Position numbers and translations under genes: made by a program
Notes under the pieces: generated by a model
Databases searched by the model: none
What the model saw: only the letters and a program-made list of their open reading frames with translations
What the model was told of the DNA's origin: nothing
In this document: positions 47,050 through 60,581 of the stretch, one piece after another
Layout: each line of letters begins with the position of its first letter
Numbering within the stretch: position 1 is the stretch's first letter
NCBI GenBank assembly: GCA_949752795.1
Contig: OX457070.1
Coordinates: 40,633,685 to 40,697,684 of the forward strand
Source: Hyperoodon ampullatus
Lineage: Eukaryota > Chordata > Mammalia > Artiodactyla > Ziphiidae
Reading direction: 5' to 3'
DNA: 64,000 nt

Positions 47050-48400
47050 TTTATTTATTTATTTTTAATATTTACTATATGTTGAGAGCTTATATGCCAG
47101 GTTCTGTGTTAACCATTTCATTCATATTCTTTCTTTTTTTTTTAAACATCTTTTTTGGTTTATTTTTAATACTTCTTTTTAATCCATCCCTAATGGCCTG
47201 GGTTTCTTTGTTTTGCATGTATATTTGTATTTTCCTTCTAAATGTTTGAATTGTTTAAAAAGTTGAAGCGTATAGTTTTTCTAGTTCCTCTAGTTATTTC
47301 TCTATAATTTTGTATAATATACTCAATTTTCTCTTTTTGAAATAATATATATTTACTCTTTAAGCATTAAACAGATTAGTATACTTCTGAGCAGTTGTTA
47401 GAAGCCCTCGTCCTCCTCAGAAATGTAGCTTTATGAACAGAATCCCAAGGTCATGTTGATGAAAAGCACTTGTTTAGAAGGAAAGACTGCACTAGAAACA
47501 GGAGGCTAAGAAGCCTGAAAGATCCTGAATTAACTGGAAGGCTACCCCCTTTTCTGTCATAATTGAAAATCAAAGCTGAATTAAATTATACACTCACCAT
47601 CATTTAGGTCAAAGCTTTTGACTCCCATCACACACCCCAATTTCCTGGATAATTGTCTCATTTCTCTCTGTCACATTTGCTATGAAAACCTGGTATGAAT
47701 ATGAGTCATGGCTAAATTTTAGCTTATGCCAACATTACATAATGCTGTCATTTACATGATGACTGCCAAATTTTTACAAAATAAACTCAGAGATACTTAT
47801 TAATTAGTCTTCAAGCATATAGTACCCCCACACTTACAGTACTAGTACTGATATTCTTAGTGCTGCCAGCTCTGTGATAGCAGTGTTCAAATTTTTTCTT
47901 TATCATTCTAATGTTAACATGGTAACATTATTTAGTAATTAGTTCCACAAATATTTTTGAGAGCGGATGCTATGCTTGGTACTGTAAATAGAAATTTGAG
48001 GAAGGCATAGTTCTTGCCTGCTAAGCTTAAGTATTTGGGAGGAAAGGCATTTAGAGTGGTATTTTCAATACTGTGTGAAAAGAACTATAATACTGATGAG
48101 CATATGCAGGTAGTATAAGCCAAGCTTGGTGGTTCAGGAAAACTCCCAGAGAAGGGGGCACATAACCCATGGTTACGCAGAGGTTATTTGGATGAGATGA
48201 GGGTGTAGACTAGGTAGTGTTGAAGCCCTGGGGCTGGAGAAGTGTTTCAGGCAGATGGAATAAAACCAGCAGAATGGAGAGAACCTGTTATTTGTACCTT
48301 CATATTTGGAAGTGGTCAGCTATACATTGATCATTTAGAGGAGAGTTAAAAAGAAAAATCAGAGTCTGGTTCTTAGTCAGACCATACCTCTACTATAAAA
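47050..48400. other. Intergenic, with possible old repeat at 47940-48310
   Basis: Mostly unique. Bases 47940-48310 ('gatgctatgcttggtactgt', 'ctggagaagtgtttcaggca', 'gatggaataaaaccagcaga') look like the same ancient repeat family as 35430-35965. Confidence 0.4.
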
Positions 48401-49327
48401 ATAAATAAACCAGATTAGGAACCAAGATGGCGGAGTAGAAGGACGTGCTCTCACTCCCTCTTGTGAGAACATTAGAATCACAACTAGCTGCTGGACAATC
48501 ATTGACACGAAGACACTGGAACTCACCAGAAAGGATACCCCACATGCAAAGACAAAGGAGAAGCCACAGTGAGATGGTAGGAGGGCCACAATCACAGTAA
48601 AATCAAATTCCATAACTGTTGGTTGGGTGACTCATAGACTGGAGAACACTTATACCGCAGAAGTCCACCCACTGGATTACAGGTTCTGAGCCCCATGTCA
48701 GGTTCCCAACCTGGGGGTCCGGCAACAGGAGGAGGAATTCCTAGAGAATCAGACTTTGAAGGCTAGTGGGATTTGATTGCAAGACTTCGACAGGACTGGG
48801 GAAAACAGAGAGTCCACTCTTGGAGGGCACACACAAAGTAATGTGTGCATCGGGACCCAGGGGAAGGAGCAGTGACCCCAGGGGAGACTGAACCAGACCT
48901 ACTTGCTAGTGTTGGAGGGTCTCTTGCAGAGGCGGGCAGTGGCTGTGGCTCACCATGGGGACAAGGACACTGGCAGCAGAAGTTCTGAGAAGTCCTCCTT
49001 GGTGTGAGCCCACCCAGAGTCTGCCATTAGCCCCACCAAAGAGCCCAGGTAGGCTCCAGTGTTGGGTTGCCTCAGGCCAAACAACCAACAGGGAGGGAAC
49101 CCAGCCCCACCCATCAGCAGTCAAGCTAAGTATTTGGATTAAAGTTTTACTGAGCTCTGAGCACCAGAGCAACAGTCAGCTCTACCCACCACCAGTCCCT
49201 CCCATCAGGAAACCTGTGCAACCCTCTTAGATAGACTCATCCACGAGAGGGCAGACAGCAGGAGCAAGAAAAACTACAATCCTGCAGCCTGTGGAACAAA
49301 AACTACATTCACAGAAAGGTAGACAAG

Positions 49328-50228
49328 ATGAAAAGGCAGAGGGCTATCTACCAGATGAAGGAACAAGATGAAACCCCAGAAAAACAACTAAATGAAGTGG
49401 AGATACGCAACCTTGCAGAAGAAGAATGCAGAATAATGATAATGAAGATGATCTGGGAACTCCAGAAAAAGAATGAAGGCAAAGATCGAGAAGATGCAAG
49501 AAATGTTTAACAAAGACCTAGAAGAATTAAAGAACAAACAAACAGAGATGAACAATACAATAATTGAAATGAAAACTGCACTAGAAGGAATCAATAGCAG
49601 AATAACTGAGGCAGAAGAACGGATAAGTGACCTGGAAGACAGAATGGTGGAATTCACTGCTGCGGAACAGAATAAAGAAAAAAGAAGGAAAAGAAATGAA
49701 AACAGCCTAAGAGACCTCTGGGACATTAAACACAACAACATTCGCATTATAGGAGTGCCAGAAGGAGAAGACAGAGAAAGGACCCGAGAAAATATTTGAA
49801 GAGATTATAGTTGAAAACTTCCCTAACATTGGAAAGGAAATAGTGACCCAAGTCCAGGAAGCACAGAGAGTCCCATACAGGATAAACCCAAGGAGAAACA
49901 TGCCGAGACACACAGTAATCAAATTGGCAAAAATTAAAGACAAAGAAAAATTATTGAAAGCAGCAAGGGAAAAATGACAAATAACATACAAGGGAACTCC
50001 CATAAGGTTAACAGCTGATTTCTCAGCAGAAACTCTACAAGCCCGAAGGGAGTGGCATGATATACTTAAAGCGATGAAAGGGAAGAATCTACAGCCAAGA
50101 TTACTCTATCTGGCAGGATCTCATTCAGATTCCATGGAGAAATCAAAAGCTTTACAAACAAGCAAAAGCTAAGAGAATTCAGCACCACCAAACCAGCTCT
50201 ACAACAAATGCTAAAAGAACTTCTCTAA
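49328..50228 (+). pseudogene. L1 ORF1, broken
   Basis: ORF1 makes the RNA-binding coiled-coil chaperone of L1. The start ATG at 49328 gives MKRQRAIYQMKEQDE and is read for 60 codons to a stop at 49510. The main coiled-coil part (ALEGINSRITEAEERISDLE) and the start of the RNA-recognition domain (NNIRIIGVPEGEDRE) continue in another frame at 49473-49799. The C-terminal part (QVQEAQRVPYRINP, TADFSAETLQARREWHDILK) is in a further frame with an in-frame stop near 49977. At least two frame changes and one stop disable it. Confidence 0.9.
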
Positions 50229-50286
50229 GTGGGAAACACAAGACAAGAAAAGCACCTACAAAAACAAACCCAAAACAATTAAGAAA

Positions 50287-53200
50287 ATGGTCACAGGAAC
50301 ATACATATCAATAATTACCTTAAACATGAATGGATTAAATGCTCCAACCAAAAGACACAGGTTTGCTGAATGGATACAAAAACAAGACCATCTATATGCT
50401 GTCTACAAGAGACCCACTTCAGACCTAGGGACACATACAGACTGAAAGTGAGGGGATGGAAAAAGATATTCCATGCAAAAAGCAATCAAAAGAAAGTTGG
50501 AGTAGCAATACTCATATCAGATAAAATAGACTTTAAAATAAAAAATGTTACCAGAGACAAGGAAGGACACTACATAATGATCAAGGGATCAATCCAAGAA
50601 GATATAACAATTATAAATACATATGCACCCAACATAGGAGCACCTCAATACATAAGGCAACTGCTCACACCTATAAAAGAGGAAATCGACAGTAACACAA
50701 TAATAGTGGGGGACTTTAACACCTCACTTACACCAATGGACAGATCATCCAAAATGAAAATAAATAAGGAAGCAGAAGCTTTAAGTGATACAACAGACCA
50801 GATAGATTTAATTGATATTTATAGGACATTCCATCCAAAAACAGCAGATTACACTTTCTACTTAAGTGCGGATGGAACATTCTCCAGGATAGATCACATT
50901 TTGGGTCACAAATCAAACCTCAGTAAATTTAAGAAAATTGAAATCATATCAAGCATCTTTTCTGACCACAACGCTATGAGATTATAAATGAATTACAGGG
51001 CAAAAAAAGTCAAAAACACAAACACATGGAGGCTAAACAATATGACACTAAATAACCAAGAGATCACTGAAGAAATCAAAGAGGAAATCAAAAAATACCT
51101 AGAGACAAATGACAGTGAAAACACGACAATCCAAAACCTATGGAATGCAGCAAAAGCAGTTCTAAGAGGGAAGTTTATAGGTATAAAAGCCTACCTCAAG
51201 AAACAAGAAAAATCTCAAATAAACACTCTAACCTTACACCTAAAGGAACTAGAGAAAGAAGAACAAACAAAACCCAAAGTTAGCAGAAGGAAAGAAATCA
51301 TAAAGATCAGAGCAGAAATAAATGAAATAGAAACAAAGAAACAATAGCAAAGATCAATAAAACTAAAAGCTGGTTCTTTGAGAAGATAAACAAAATTGAT
51401 AAACCATTAGCCAGATTCATCAAGAAAAAGAGGGAGAGAAGTCAAATCACTAAAATTAGAAATGAAAAAGGAGAAGTAACCACAGACACCACAGAAATAC
51501 AAAGCATCCAAATACACTACTACAAGCAACTCTATGCCAATAAAATGGATAACCTGGAAGAAATGAACAAATTCTTAGAAAGGTATAACCTTCCAAGACT
51601 GAAACAGGAAGAAGTAGAAAATATGAACAGACCAAACACAAGTAATGAAATTGAAACTGTGATTAAAAATTGCCCAACAAACAAAAGTCCAGGACCAGAT
51701 GGCTTCACAGGTGAATTCTATCAAACATTTAGAGAAGAGCTAACACCCATCCTTCTCAAACTCTTCCCAAAAATTGCAGAGGAAGGAACACTCCCAAACT
51801 CATTCTATGAGGCCAACATCACCCTGATACTAAAACTAGACAAAGATACTACAAAAAAAAGAAAATTACAGACCAATATTACTGATGAATATAGATGCAA
51901 AAATCCTCAACAAAATACTAGCAAACAGAATCCAACAACACATTAAAAGGATCATACACCATGATCACATGGGATTTATCCCAGGGATGCAAGGATTCTT
52001 CAAAATACATAAATCAATCAATGTGATAAACCATATTAACAAACTGAAGAATAAAAACCATATGATCATTTCAATAGATGCAGAAAAAGCTACTGACAAA
52101 ATTCAACACCCATTTATGATAAAAACTCTCCACAAAGTGGGCATAGAGGGAACCTACCTCAACATAATAAAGGCCATATACGACAAACCCACAGCAAACA
52201 TCATTCCCAATGGTGAAAAACTGAAAGCATTTCCTCTAAGATCAGGAACAAGAAAAGGATGTCCACTCTCACCACTATTATTCAACATAGTTTTGGAAGT
52301 CCTAGCCACGGCAATCAGAGAAGAAAAAGAAATACAAATTGTAAAGGAAGAAGTAAAACTGTTACTGTTTGCAGATGACATGATACTATACATAGAGAAT
52401 CCTAAAGATGCCACCAGAAAACTACTAAAGCTAATCAATTAATTTGGTGAAGTTGCAGGATACAAAATTAATGCACAGAAATCTCTTGCATTCCTATACA
52501 CTAATGATGAAAAATCTGAAAGAGAAATTAAGGAAACACTCCCATTTACGACTGCAACCAGAAGAATAAAATACCTAGGAATAAACCTACCTAGGGAGAC
52601 AAAAGACCTGTATGCAGAAAACTATAAGACACTGATGAAAGAAATTAAAGATGATACAAAGAGATGGAGAGATATACCATGTTCTTGGATTGGAAGAATC
52701 AATATTGTGAAAATGACTATACTACCCAAACTAATCTACAGATTCAATGCAATTCCTATCAAATTAGCAATGGCGTTTTACGGAACTAGAACAAAAAATC
52801 TTAAAATTTGTATGGAGACACAAAAGACCCTGAATAGCCCAAGCAGTCTTGAGGGAAAAAAATGGAGCTGGAGGAATCAGACTCCCTGACTTCAGACTAT
52901 ACTACAAAGCTACAGTAATCAAGACGATATTGTACTGGCACAAAAACAGAAACATAGATCAATGGAACAAGATAGAAAGCCCAGAGATAAACCCACACAC
53001 CTATGGTCAACTAATCTATGACAAAGGAGGCAAGGATATACAATGGAGAAAAGAGAGTCTCTTCAATTATTAGTGCTGGAAAAACTGGACAACTACATGT
53101 AAAAGAATGAAATTAGAAAACTCCCTAATATTATACACAAAAATAAACTCAAAATGGATTAGAGACCTAAATGTAAGACTGGACATTATAAAACCCGTAG

Positions 53201-54104
53201 AGGAAAACATAGGAAGAGCACTCTTTGACATAAATCACAGCAAGATCCTTTTTGATCCACCTCCTAGAGTAATGGAAATAAAAACAAAAATAAACAAATG
53301 GGAACTAATGAAACTTAAAAGCTTTTGCACAGCAAAGGAAACCATAAACAAGATGAAAAGACAACCCTCAGAATGGGAGAAAATATTTTCAAATGAATCA
53401 ATGGACAAAGCACTAATCTCCAAAATATATAAACAGCTCATGCAGCTCAATATTAAAAAAACAAACAACCCAATCCAAAAATGGGCAGAAGACCTAAATA
53501 GACATTTCTCCAAAGAAGACATACAGATGTCTAAGAAGCACATGAAAAGCTGCTCAACATCACTAATTATTAGAGAAATGCAAATCAAAACTACAATGAG
53601 GTATCACCTCACACCAGTTAGAATGGGCATCATCAGAAAATCTACAAACAACAAATGCTGGAGAGGGTGTGGAGAAAAGGGAACCCTCTTGCACTGTTGG
53701 TGGGAATGTAAATTGATACAGCCACTATGGAGAACAGTATGGAGGTTCCTTAAAAAACTAAAAATAGAATTACAATATGATCTAGCAATCCCACTACTGG
53801 GCATATACCCAGAGAAAACCATAATTCAAAAAGACACATGCGCCCCAATGTTCATTGCAGCACTATTTACAATAGCCAGGTCATGGAAGCAACCTAAATG
53901 CCCATCGACAGACGAATGGATAAAGATGTGGTAATATGTACAATGGAATATTACCCAGACATAAAAAGGAATGAAATTGGGTCATTTGTAGAGATGTGGA
54001 TGGATCTAGAGACTGTCATACAGAGTGAAGTAAGTCAGAAAGAGAAAAAACCAATATCGTATATTAACGCATATAATTGGAACCTAGAAAAATGGTACAG
54101 GTGA
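50287..54104 (+). pseudogene. L1 ORF2 (endonuclease and reverse transcriptase), broken
   Basis: ATG at 50287 (MVTGTYISIITLNMNGLN). The endonuclease continues in a second frame at 50370-50987 with the LQETH and SDHNA active-site motifs, ended by a stop at 50985. The fingers region is at 51545-51946 and the palm at 51885-52442 with catalytic F-A-D-D at 52368-52379. The cysteine-rich end is at 53107-53934 ([20 protein letters not shown]) and the tail at 53898-54104. Each listed piece is in a different frame or behind a stop, so at least six disabling changes are visible. Domain order and spacing are normal for L1, so this is decay, not rearrangement. Confidence 0.93.
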
Positions 54105-54386
54105 ACCGGTTTGCAGGGCAGAAATGGAGACACAGGTGTAGAGAACAAACGTATGGACACCAAGGGGGGAAAGCGGCGGGGGGTGGGTGTGTGTGTGATG
54201 AATTGGGTGATTGGGATTGACATGTATACACTGATGTGTATAAAGTTGATGACTAATAAGGACCTGCTGTAGAAAAAAATAAATTAAATAAAATTCAAAA
54301 AAAAAAAAAAGAAACTAACATACCATGGTAAAGCAATTATACTCCAATAAAGATATTAATAAATAAATAAATAAATAAATAAACCA

Positions 54387-56149
54387 AACATAGATTTCAA
54401 TGTGGTTTCTCCACATAGATCAGTATCTTTTTTTAGACCAGTATTTTTATTCAGAGGAATTAGGGAGAAGTCAGATGTATAATTAAGTAGACTGGAGGGC
54501 ATATCAGAATTTCTTCAGGGGTGCTGTAATTTGAAAAAGTATAATTCAACATTACAATATTACACTATGTTTATAAACAAAAAAATACTTTTCGAAACAT
54601 AAATTTTAGGAATGTAAGACTTTAATAAATAATTGCTGCAAATGAACATGAATTTTAGAAAGGAGGAAAACACTCATGTACATGAGTCATAAAATAAAGA
54701 TCTTTTAAAATTAACAGGTAAGATGAACCAAGTTAAAATTTTCTCTCATTAAAGAACTAGACTTAATTTAATGGATTTAAAGCTTTTGTTTTTAAAAATA
54801 TATTTTCTAATATTCAAGGGAGATTATCTTCTACATATTTGTTGTCTCTATTATGTTGCAACATATTCTATGAATATTTTCATATAGTTATCAAGTAGCT
54901 GTTTAAAAATTCACATTATTGTGCTCATTTATTTGTTTAACAGAAATTCAACAACAAATCCAAAAAAGTGCCTTTACTATAATTAACAAGAAATAAGGTA
55001 ACTGACTTTTTCAAGGAGCTGTATTACATATTTAATCCCATACTTGAAATATGGGTTTGTTATACACTAATATCAGTGCTTTGGAAAAGTAAGGATCTCC
55101 CCCCCAAAAAAAGAAAATAGGAGATTTGCATTTCAGGATAGTAATGTGTGCTCATATATTTAACACTGTTCCAAGAAATTGATCAAAGAAATATAAATAA
55201 TGGGAGAAATTTTAGAAAAATTATTGTGTTGCATAACAGGAAAAAAGGCCATTAAGAGGCCCATATTAGAGGATTGTTCCTACAAAAACTATTGCAGATG
55301 GGAGCAGATGGAGAGCCATAAAAATTAGACTGTGATAAGGCACTTACAACAAAAAAAAGTCCACCTGTGAAATAAGAAAACAAGATTGCCTAACACCTCT
55401 TGTACATAATCCAATCTCTGAGCAGAGGCTGAGGATTGACTCCGCTCCAGTAGTGAATGGAGGGCAAAGAGAGGGCACCAATAGAACTACTGGCTGAGTG
55501 AGCAGTGTCACAACAGACCAACAGTGAGATTAATAATATTAGGTGGAGAAGGCAGGGGCAGGAGATCAGCTAACTTGGGGTTGTTCAACTGTGAAAGAAA
55601 ACCCACTTACCAAAGCAGAGAACGTTCCGTCATGTGAGTCCTGCCCCTGGAAACTCCTGCACTGCTCACTGCCAGCACTTGCGACTCTCAGATCCAGCAA
55701 AATAAAGCTATAGAAAATGAAGATATTTTCTTTTCTCCTTTAACTGTAACTAAAGCAGAAATGAAACCTACGTAACTGCTGACTGATTCAGCAACAACTT
55801 CCCCAACTGAGCAAGTGTCTCACTCTGTAAAGCTGAACAAACACAAAAATAACCAGGCAAATGGAAAACTTAGTAGTTCAGGGAAGGAGAACTATTGTGA
55901 AGAGATAAAGCAAATGTCCTCTGGGGGAAATAAAACAGGTTCATTCCAAGAAACAGGAGCAAATTTTCAAAACTCTCTAGTTCATGTTCCCCACAAGAGT
56001 CTAGAAAAGGTGGCATCTATACAAATGCAGGAATTTAGAAGTCTTAAAAAGATTGCATTTAGATGCAAACTCTATTCAAAATTAAAACACAACTTTAATT
56101 TTGTGGAGAATCTGTAAATTAGAAGATTTATAGGAATATGATGATTAAA
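54387..56149. other. Intergenic, no supported gene
   Basis: AT-rich sequence with a less AT-rich patch at 55380-55700. A plus-strand frame is open from 55776 to 56117 (about 113 codons, rich in Ser, Asn and Lys, starting at best with GTG). I recognise no domain and no splice context; chance is the simplest explanation in AT-rich DNA. Confidence 0.45.
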
Positions 56150-56400
56150 ATACTATCAATAATAATTAATGTTTGTTAAACTCTTATTATGTGCCAGAGT
56201 TTTTTTATCCTTTACATGCAATAAGAGATGTTATCGTCACAACAACAACATTACAAGGTGAATACTAATATGCTCTCCATTTTACAGATGAGGAAACTGA
56301 GGCACAGAACATTTAAGTAACTTGCACAAAGATCGAAGATTTGTTAAGTGGTAGACCTAGGCAATGTAACTCAAGAGCCCACAGACTTGATTCTAGAAAA
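56150..56400 (+). mobile_element. MIR SINE, nearly full length
   Basis: 'ctcttattatgtgccagagt', 'tccattttacagatgaggaa', 'actgaggcacagaacattta', 'agtaacttgcacaaagatcg' and 'caagagcccacagacttgat' follow the MIR consensus closely. Confidence 0.88.
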
Positions 56401-57770
56401 AGAAAAAGGAGTAAACAGAAAACCAATAATTGAAGAAAACCTCATAAAAGGAATTGAAATAGGTACTTAAATGTAGCAGAAAGGACATTGTATTAATTGG
56501 AATTATCCTTGACCATATAGTACTGATGATTTACACTGCTGTTGTCCAGTGTACATTGTATAGATTTGATGATTTATCTCTTTGGGAAGATAGAAAAGGA
56601 CACTAGCTAGAGCAAATTACAACATAGTACATTCCCAAGTTTGTGCATAAATTTTTTAGTACATGTATCAATTGAAAAACTGATGAAATGAACCAATTAG
56701 CAAAGAATTATCTCTGCTAAGAATAGCTGTTATTAAATCCCTGCTATGAGAAAGTAGAAACATTGTGATATCATTATTGTCTAGGTGATATTTCTTCCGA
56801 AAGTATTATTAAAGGATTAACCTATGACGTGCAAAATTTGAGTAAATTGAGAAAATACTGCAGTTCAATATAAAAATAATATGAGAAATTTAATCAGTTT
56901 GTATTAAGCAAGTTACTATACCTGTCTCTTTTTACAAAACTCTTTAGCAACTATTACTTATTTTAAAAATATAGGAAGGGAATTACATATTCAAAAGTTT
57001 TTAGATAATTGAAATTAAATTCTTTACAAGGTTACCACTGGAAGAACATTTTAATTTATTTATTTCTTTCAGCATCACATAGTGTATTAGCAACCAGAAT
57101 ATGTAAATATATTATCTAGAGCAAATATTCTGCCACTGCTCTCTCAGTATGCATTTTTGATGGCCTTAGTAAATGTGTAAAGAACAGATACAAGTAAATG
57201 TGGCTGGAAGTTACATAAATGCCTTCCGCAAGTACACTTATACAGGTTATCTTTTTGGTGATGATCAAACTTTGATAATATTTAAAGATGTTTTTATACT
57301 ATGTCTATTTTCATATTTCACCATTAAAATGTGTTGGCATTTAAAGAACAGAGACTCTAATTTTATTTTTTTGCTTCTTGATTTTTTTTGGTTTAATTTT
57401 ATTCATCTAAAACTGGAATTAAAATCATTTATTTTTAAAAATACAAAATGGAATACATTTAAAGTTAAAATTTTGCTTTTTTTTTTGAAATATTATTCTT
57501 CTCCATAAGCCTACTTCCTCTTAGTAATGATTTAAAAACCTTGCATAGTTTGAATTTTCAGATACCGGAATGTTTAACAAAGTTTTTGCCACTTTAAAAC
57601 ACACCGGAAGATTTACATCTTATTTTTTTCACTCAAAAAAAATTCAAAGTACCTGGTTACATAATAGCAGTTAAAATATTTAGTATTATTTAGATATAAT
57701 ATGCAAAATATCTTTGTCAGTAAATATGATTTACCCAGTGCTGTATAATGAAAAAAAATTGGTTTTTATT
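56401..57770. other. Intergenic, nothing recognised
   Basis: AT-rich unique sequence. An open frame at 57173-57508 is Phe/Leu/Lys-rich from AT composition and has no domain. Confidence 0.5.
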
Positions 57771-58471
57771 TGTGGTTCCTGGCACAGAGCTCCTAAAACC
57801 CTTGGAATTTCCTGACTGTAGTGTCTTTTGTTATTCATAATAATGAGCTTTTTTTCACTATGAGTTTATGCTAATGAAGTGACTCAAGGTGGCCCCTTAG
57901 ATAGTTTGAAGGGAGAGACTGGCCACACTCATTGGAGGGAAGAGTGGCTGGAAATAGAGTTTAATCGCCAGTGACCAATGATTTAATCACACGGGTCTAA
58001 AGAATAAGACCTTAAAAAACCACAAACAAGATTCAGGGAGCTTTGTGTTGGTAAATGCATCAACGTGCTGGGAGTGTGGTACTCCTAGAGAAGGCATGAA
58101 AGCTCTGCTTCTTCCTCCTAAGACCATGCCCTGAGCATCTTATCCATTTGGCTGATTTGTACCCTTTATAATAAGCTAGTAATCCAAGTACAGTGATTTC
58201 CTGAGTTCTAATAATGAATCGTTCTAATAATTATTGAAGCTGAGGGTGAGGGTGGGTTGTGGGAGCTCCTGACTTTTAGTCAAGTCTGACAGAGTGCAGG
58301 ACCCAGGAATTGTGACTGGTGTCTGAAGTGAGTGCAGTCTTATGTGACTGAGCCCTTCAATCTATGAAGTCTGATGCTAGCTCTGGGTAGTTAGTGTCAG
58401 AATATAAATGAATTGTAGGACACCCAGCTGGTATCAGAGAATTAGAGAATTGTTGGAAAATGACCTATGCA
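57771..58471 (+). mobile_element. Solo LTR of an endogenous retrovirus
   Basis: A block of about 700 bases running from 'tgtggttcctggcacagagc' to '...aaaatgacctatgca'. Landmarks fit a mammalian LTR I recognise but cannot name: 'gtgaccaatgatttaatcac', 'cagggagctttgtgttggta', 'catcaacgtgctgggagtgt', 'gtaccctttataataagcta', 'gactggtgtctgaagtgagt', 'ggacacccagctggtatcag'. I could not find a convincing target duplication, so the ends are approximate. No internal viral genes. Confidence 0.65.
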
Positions 58472-59390
58472 GATATTGCTCTGCATAGAGTAAGTGATAT
58501 TTAGTTCAGATAATAGCATTTATGTAATAGCAAATGACATTATGAATTTGAGTCTGTGGCGTAACAATGAGAACCCCAGAATTTCAACTATTACAATTTC
58601 ATTTTGTTGAACTGGTTTTAATCTCCCAGTATATTAACAGGACCCAAAAATGAAATGTCAGTAGGAGTAAATGCCATGATTACATCTCTTAACCATCTTA
58701 GCAATTTAAGGTCTATTATTTGGAAGAAAAAAATCCATCAAGAGGAAAAGCACACCAGACAGAACTTGTGTATTTCTTCCATGATTTAATATGACTTATT
58801 AGATAAAGGACACTAAATCAGTGTTTACAATACTTATTAATAGAAATTCCAGTTCAAGTATCTTCTCAGCTAGCAGCTTTGGATAGAAGCTTTTTGACTG
58901 GCAGTTGGAATCATCATAAATAGAGGCAGAACTTTAGAACTGAAAAGAATTGGAAGAAACCCAAAAAAGGAATGCCATGAGTATTACTAACCAAAACCAA
59001 TTTCATTGGATGATATATGTAGAACAGTGCCTGTGACCAATCAGGTGTTTCATCCCTGTCTAGCCAACAGTGCTGAAGGTTTGCCCTTGCCCTAAGGCAG
59101 CTATTGTTTGAGGGAAAGTTGCTGCTCTTAATGCAAATTCAGTGACTTCAATTGTCTTCTCTGACATTACCAAAGAAAAGATGCCCTGGGCTGTTAAATA
59201 TATATTTTTAAAAAACTGATATGCATTGGAGAAAGTCCAGATGATTGGCTCTTAAAATAATGCACTTGACTTCCAAGTTATGGTGGTCAGCTAAGCTTTG
59301 CTGATAGAGTTTCCCACTGAAAAGCCTCTGAAAACACAGGAACACTTGTAGAGTTACAATTGTACTATAAGGTAAAGTGAATAATGTGCT
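58472..59390. other. Intergenic, nothing recognised
   Basis: Unique sequence between an LTR and an L2-like piece; no supported gene. Confidence 0.5.
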
Positions 59391-59530
59391 AAATATTATT
59401 TGAGGGCCTATTCTGGGCCAGGCACTGTTTTAGGTAAACATACAGAGACAATTCCCTGTCTTTTTAGAGATATCATTCTAGGTAGGGTAGAGGCAGACAG
59501 TATACACATAATACATTAGAAGATAAGGAG
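59391..59530 (+). mobile_element. L2 or MIR-type fragment
   Basis: 'gcctattctgggccaggcac', 'tgttttaggtaaacatacag' and 'gaggcagacagtatacacat' fit an old LINE2/MIR-type repeat; short and decayed. Confidence 0.5.
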
Positions 59531-59989
59531 TTCTGGAGTGGGAGGGATACACGGAATTGCCAAACTCTGAAAGTATTAATTTTGTAAAAGTATCACATTG
59601 AGAAAGGATGCCACTCATGTCTGGGTCTCTGAGAGTATTGCACGGACAGGCAGGTAGGAGATGGGAGAGAGTCCCTGCGTACCTCTATTCCCTATCCCTA
59701 TAGCAGAAATGGAGGCCAGTGTTCAACCAAAGAGCGGTGATTATTCCCCTGTTGGGGCAAGCAAAATTGACCAACACACTAAATTCCTTTATCCATTGAG
59801 TGTCCAAAAGTCACAGTATATAAACTAACCAGAGGTGAATAGGGACAGGTGGACCCCATAATGCCTGGATATTAAATCAGCTGTAAGTGAGAAAAGAAAT
59901 AGGAAAAACATAGGGAATTAGTACTGTCTAGAGATTTTTGTTTTCATCTGGCATTTTTAGCAAAAAGTAGATCCAAACATAAGTTAATA

Positions 59990-60200
59990 AGCAGTCACAC
60001 TATTTGCCATAGAATTATAACAACACTGTGAGGTAAAGATTATCATCTCTATTTTAGAGATACGCTAACTAAGGTAGAGACAAGTTAAGTGATTTACCCA
60101 AGATCACACCTCTAATAGGTTGTAGAGCTGGGTTTGAACCCACGCAATATGATTTGAGATAGTATGCTTTTAGACAATATACCAGACTGCCTCTCATTGT
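59990..60200 (+). mobile_element. MIR SINE
   Basis: 'acaacactgtgaggtaaaga', 'ttatcatctctattttagag', 'gtgatttacccaagatcaca', 'gtagagctgggtttgaaccc' and 'taccagactgcctctca' match the MIR 3' two-thirds. Confidence 0.85.
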
Positions 60201-60581
60201 AAAGGAACCAGGTAGTGGAGTTAAATAAAATAGCCCTGTCTCAGTTGCACCAAATAAGCATTTGCTAGAAACCACAAATTTGGGAGTACACATCTATTGT
60301 TCTCCAGATTCAGGTATGAGAGGAGAATTTTGGTAGCATCCTGGTGGACACTGAGTAGGAGAAAGTTTGGAATCTGTGTTCACATTGTCAACTTACAATG
60401 TGTAGGCCTGGATATACTGGTTGCTCCTCATTAAAGAATGAGTAATCCAGAAAAAAAATCAACATGAGGAATCAATGAAAATATTATCTCATATAGTATA
60501 AGTCAACATGGACCTAAACACAACGGGCAAAGCATATCTAAATACTACTCAACTTAGGAAAAAAAAAGTTAGTACGTACCT

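Larger units (their letters stand above)
48413..54374 (+). mobile_element. Near full-length L1 retrotransposon, defective
   Basis: The 5' UTR begins 'gattaggaaccaagatggcg', with the YY1-type motif 'aagatggcgg' at 48424-48433 as in active L1 promoters. ORF1, ORF2, 3' UTR ('gtaaagcaattatactccaa') and an A/TAAA-rich tail follow in order. The target duplication 'ataaataaacca' at 48401-48412 and 54375-54386 partly overlaps a low-complexity tail, but the shared 'cca' end is informative. At about 6 kb it is essentially full length and far less decayed than the L1s at 2-10 kb, so it is the youngest long L1 here. Both ORFs carry frameshifts and stops, so it cannot move by itself. Confidence 0.95.

Noticed and set aside
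50370..53934. Possible working reverse transcriptase or endonuclease gene
   Set aside because: It is the L1 ORF2 at 50287-54104, broken by several frame changes and stops.
55776..56117. 113-codon Ser/Asn/Lys-rich plus-strand frame
   Set aside because: Starts at best with GTG, shows no motif, and frames of this length recur by chance across the AT-rich window.
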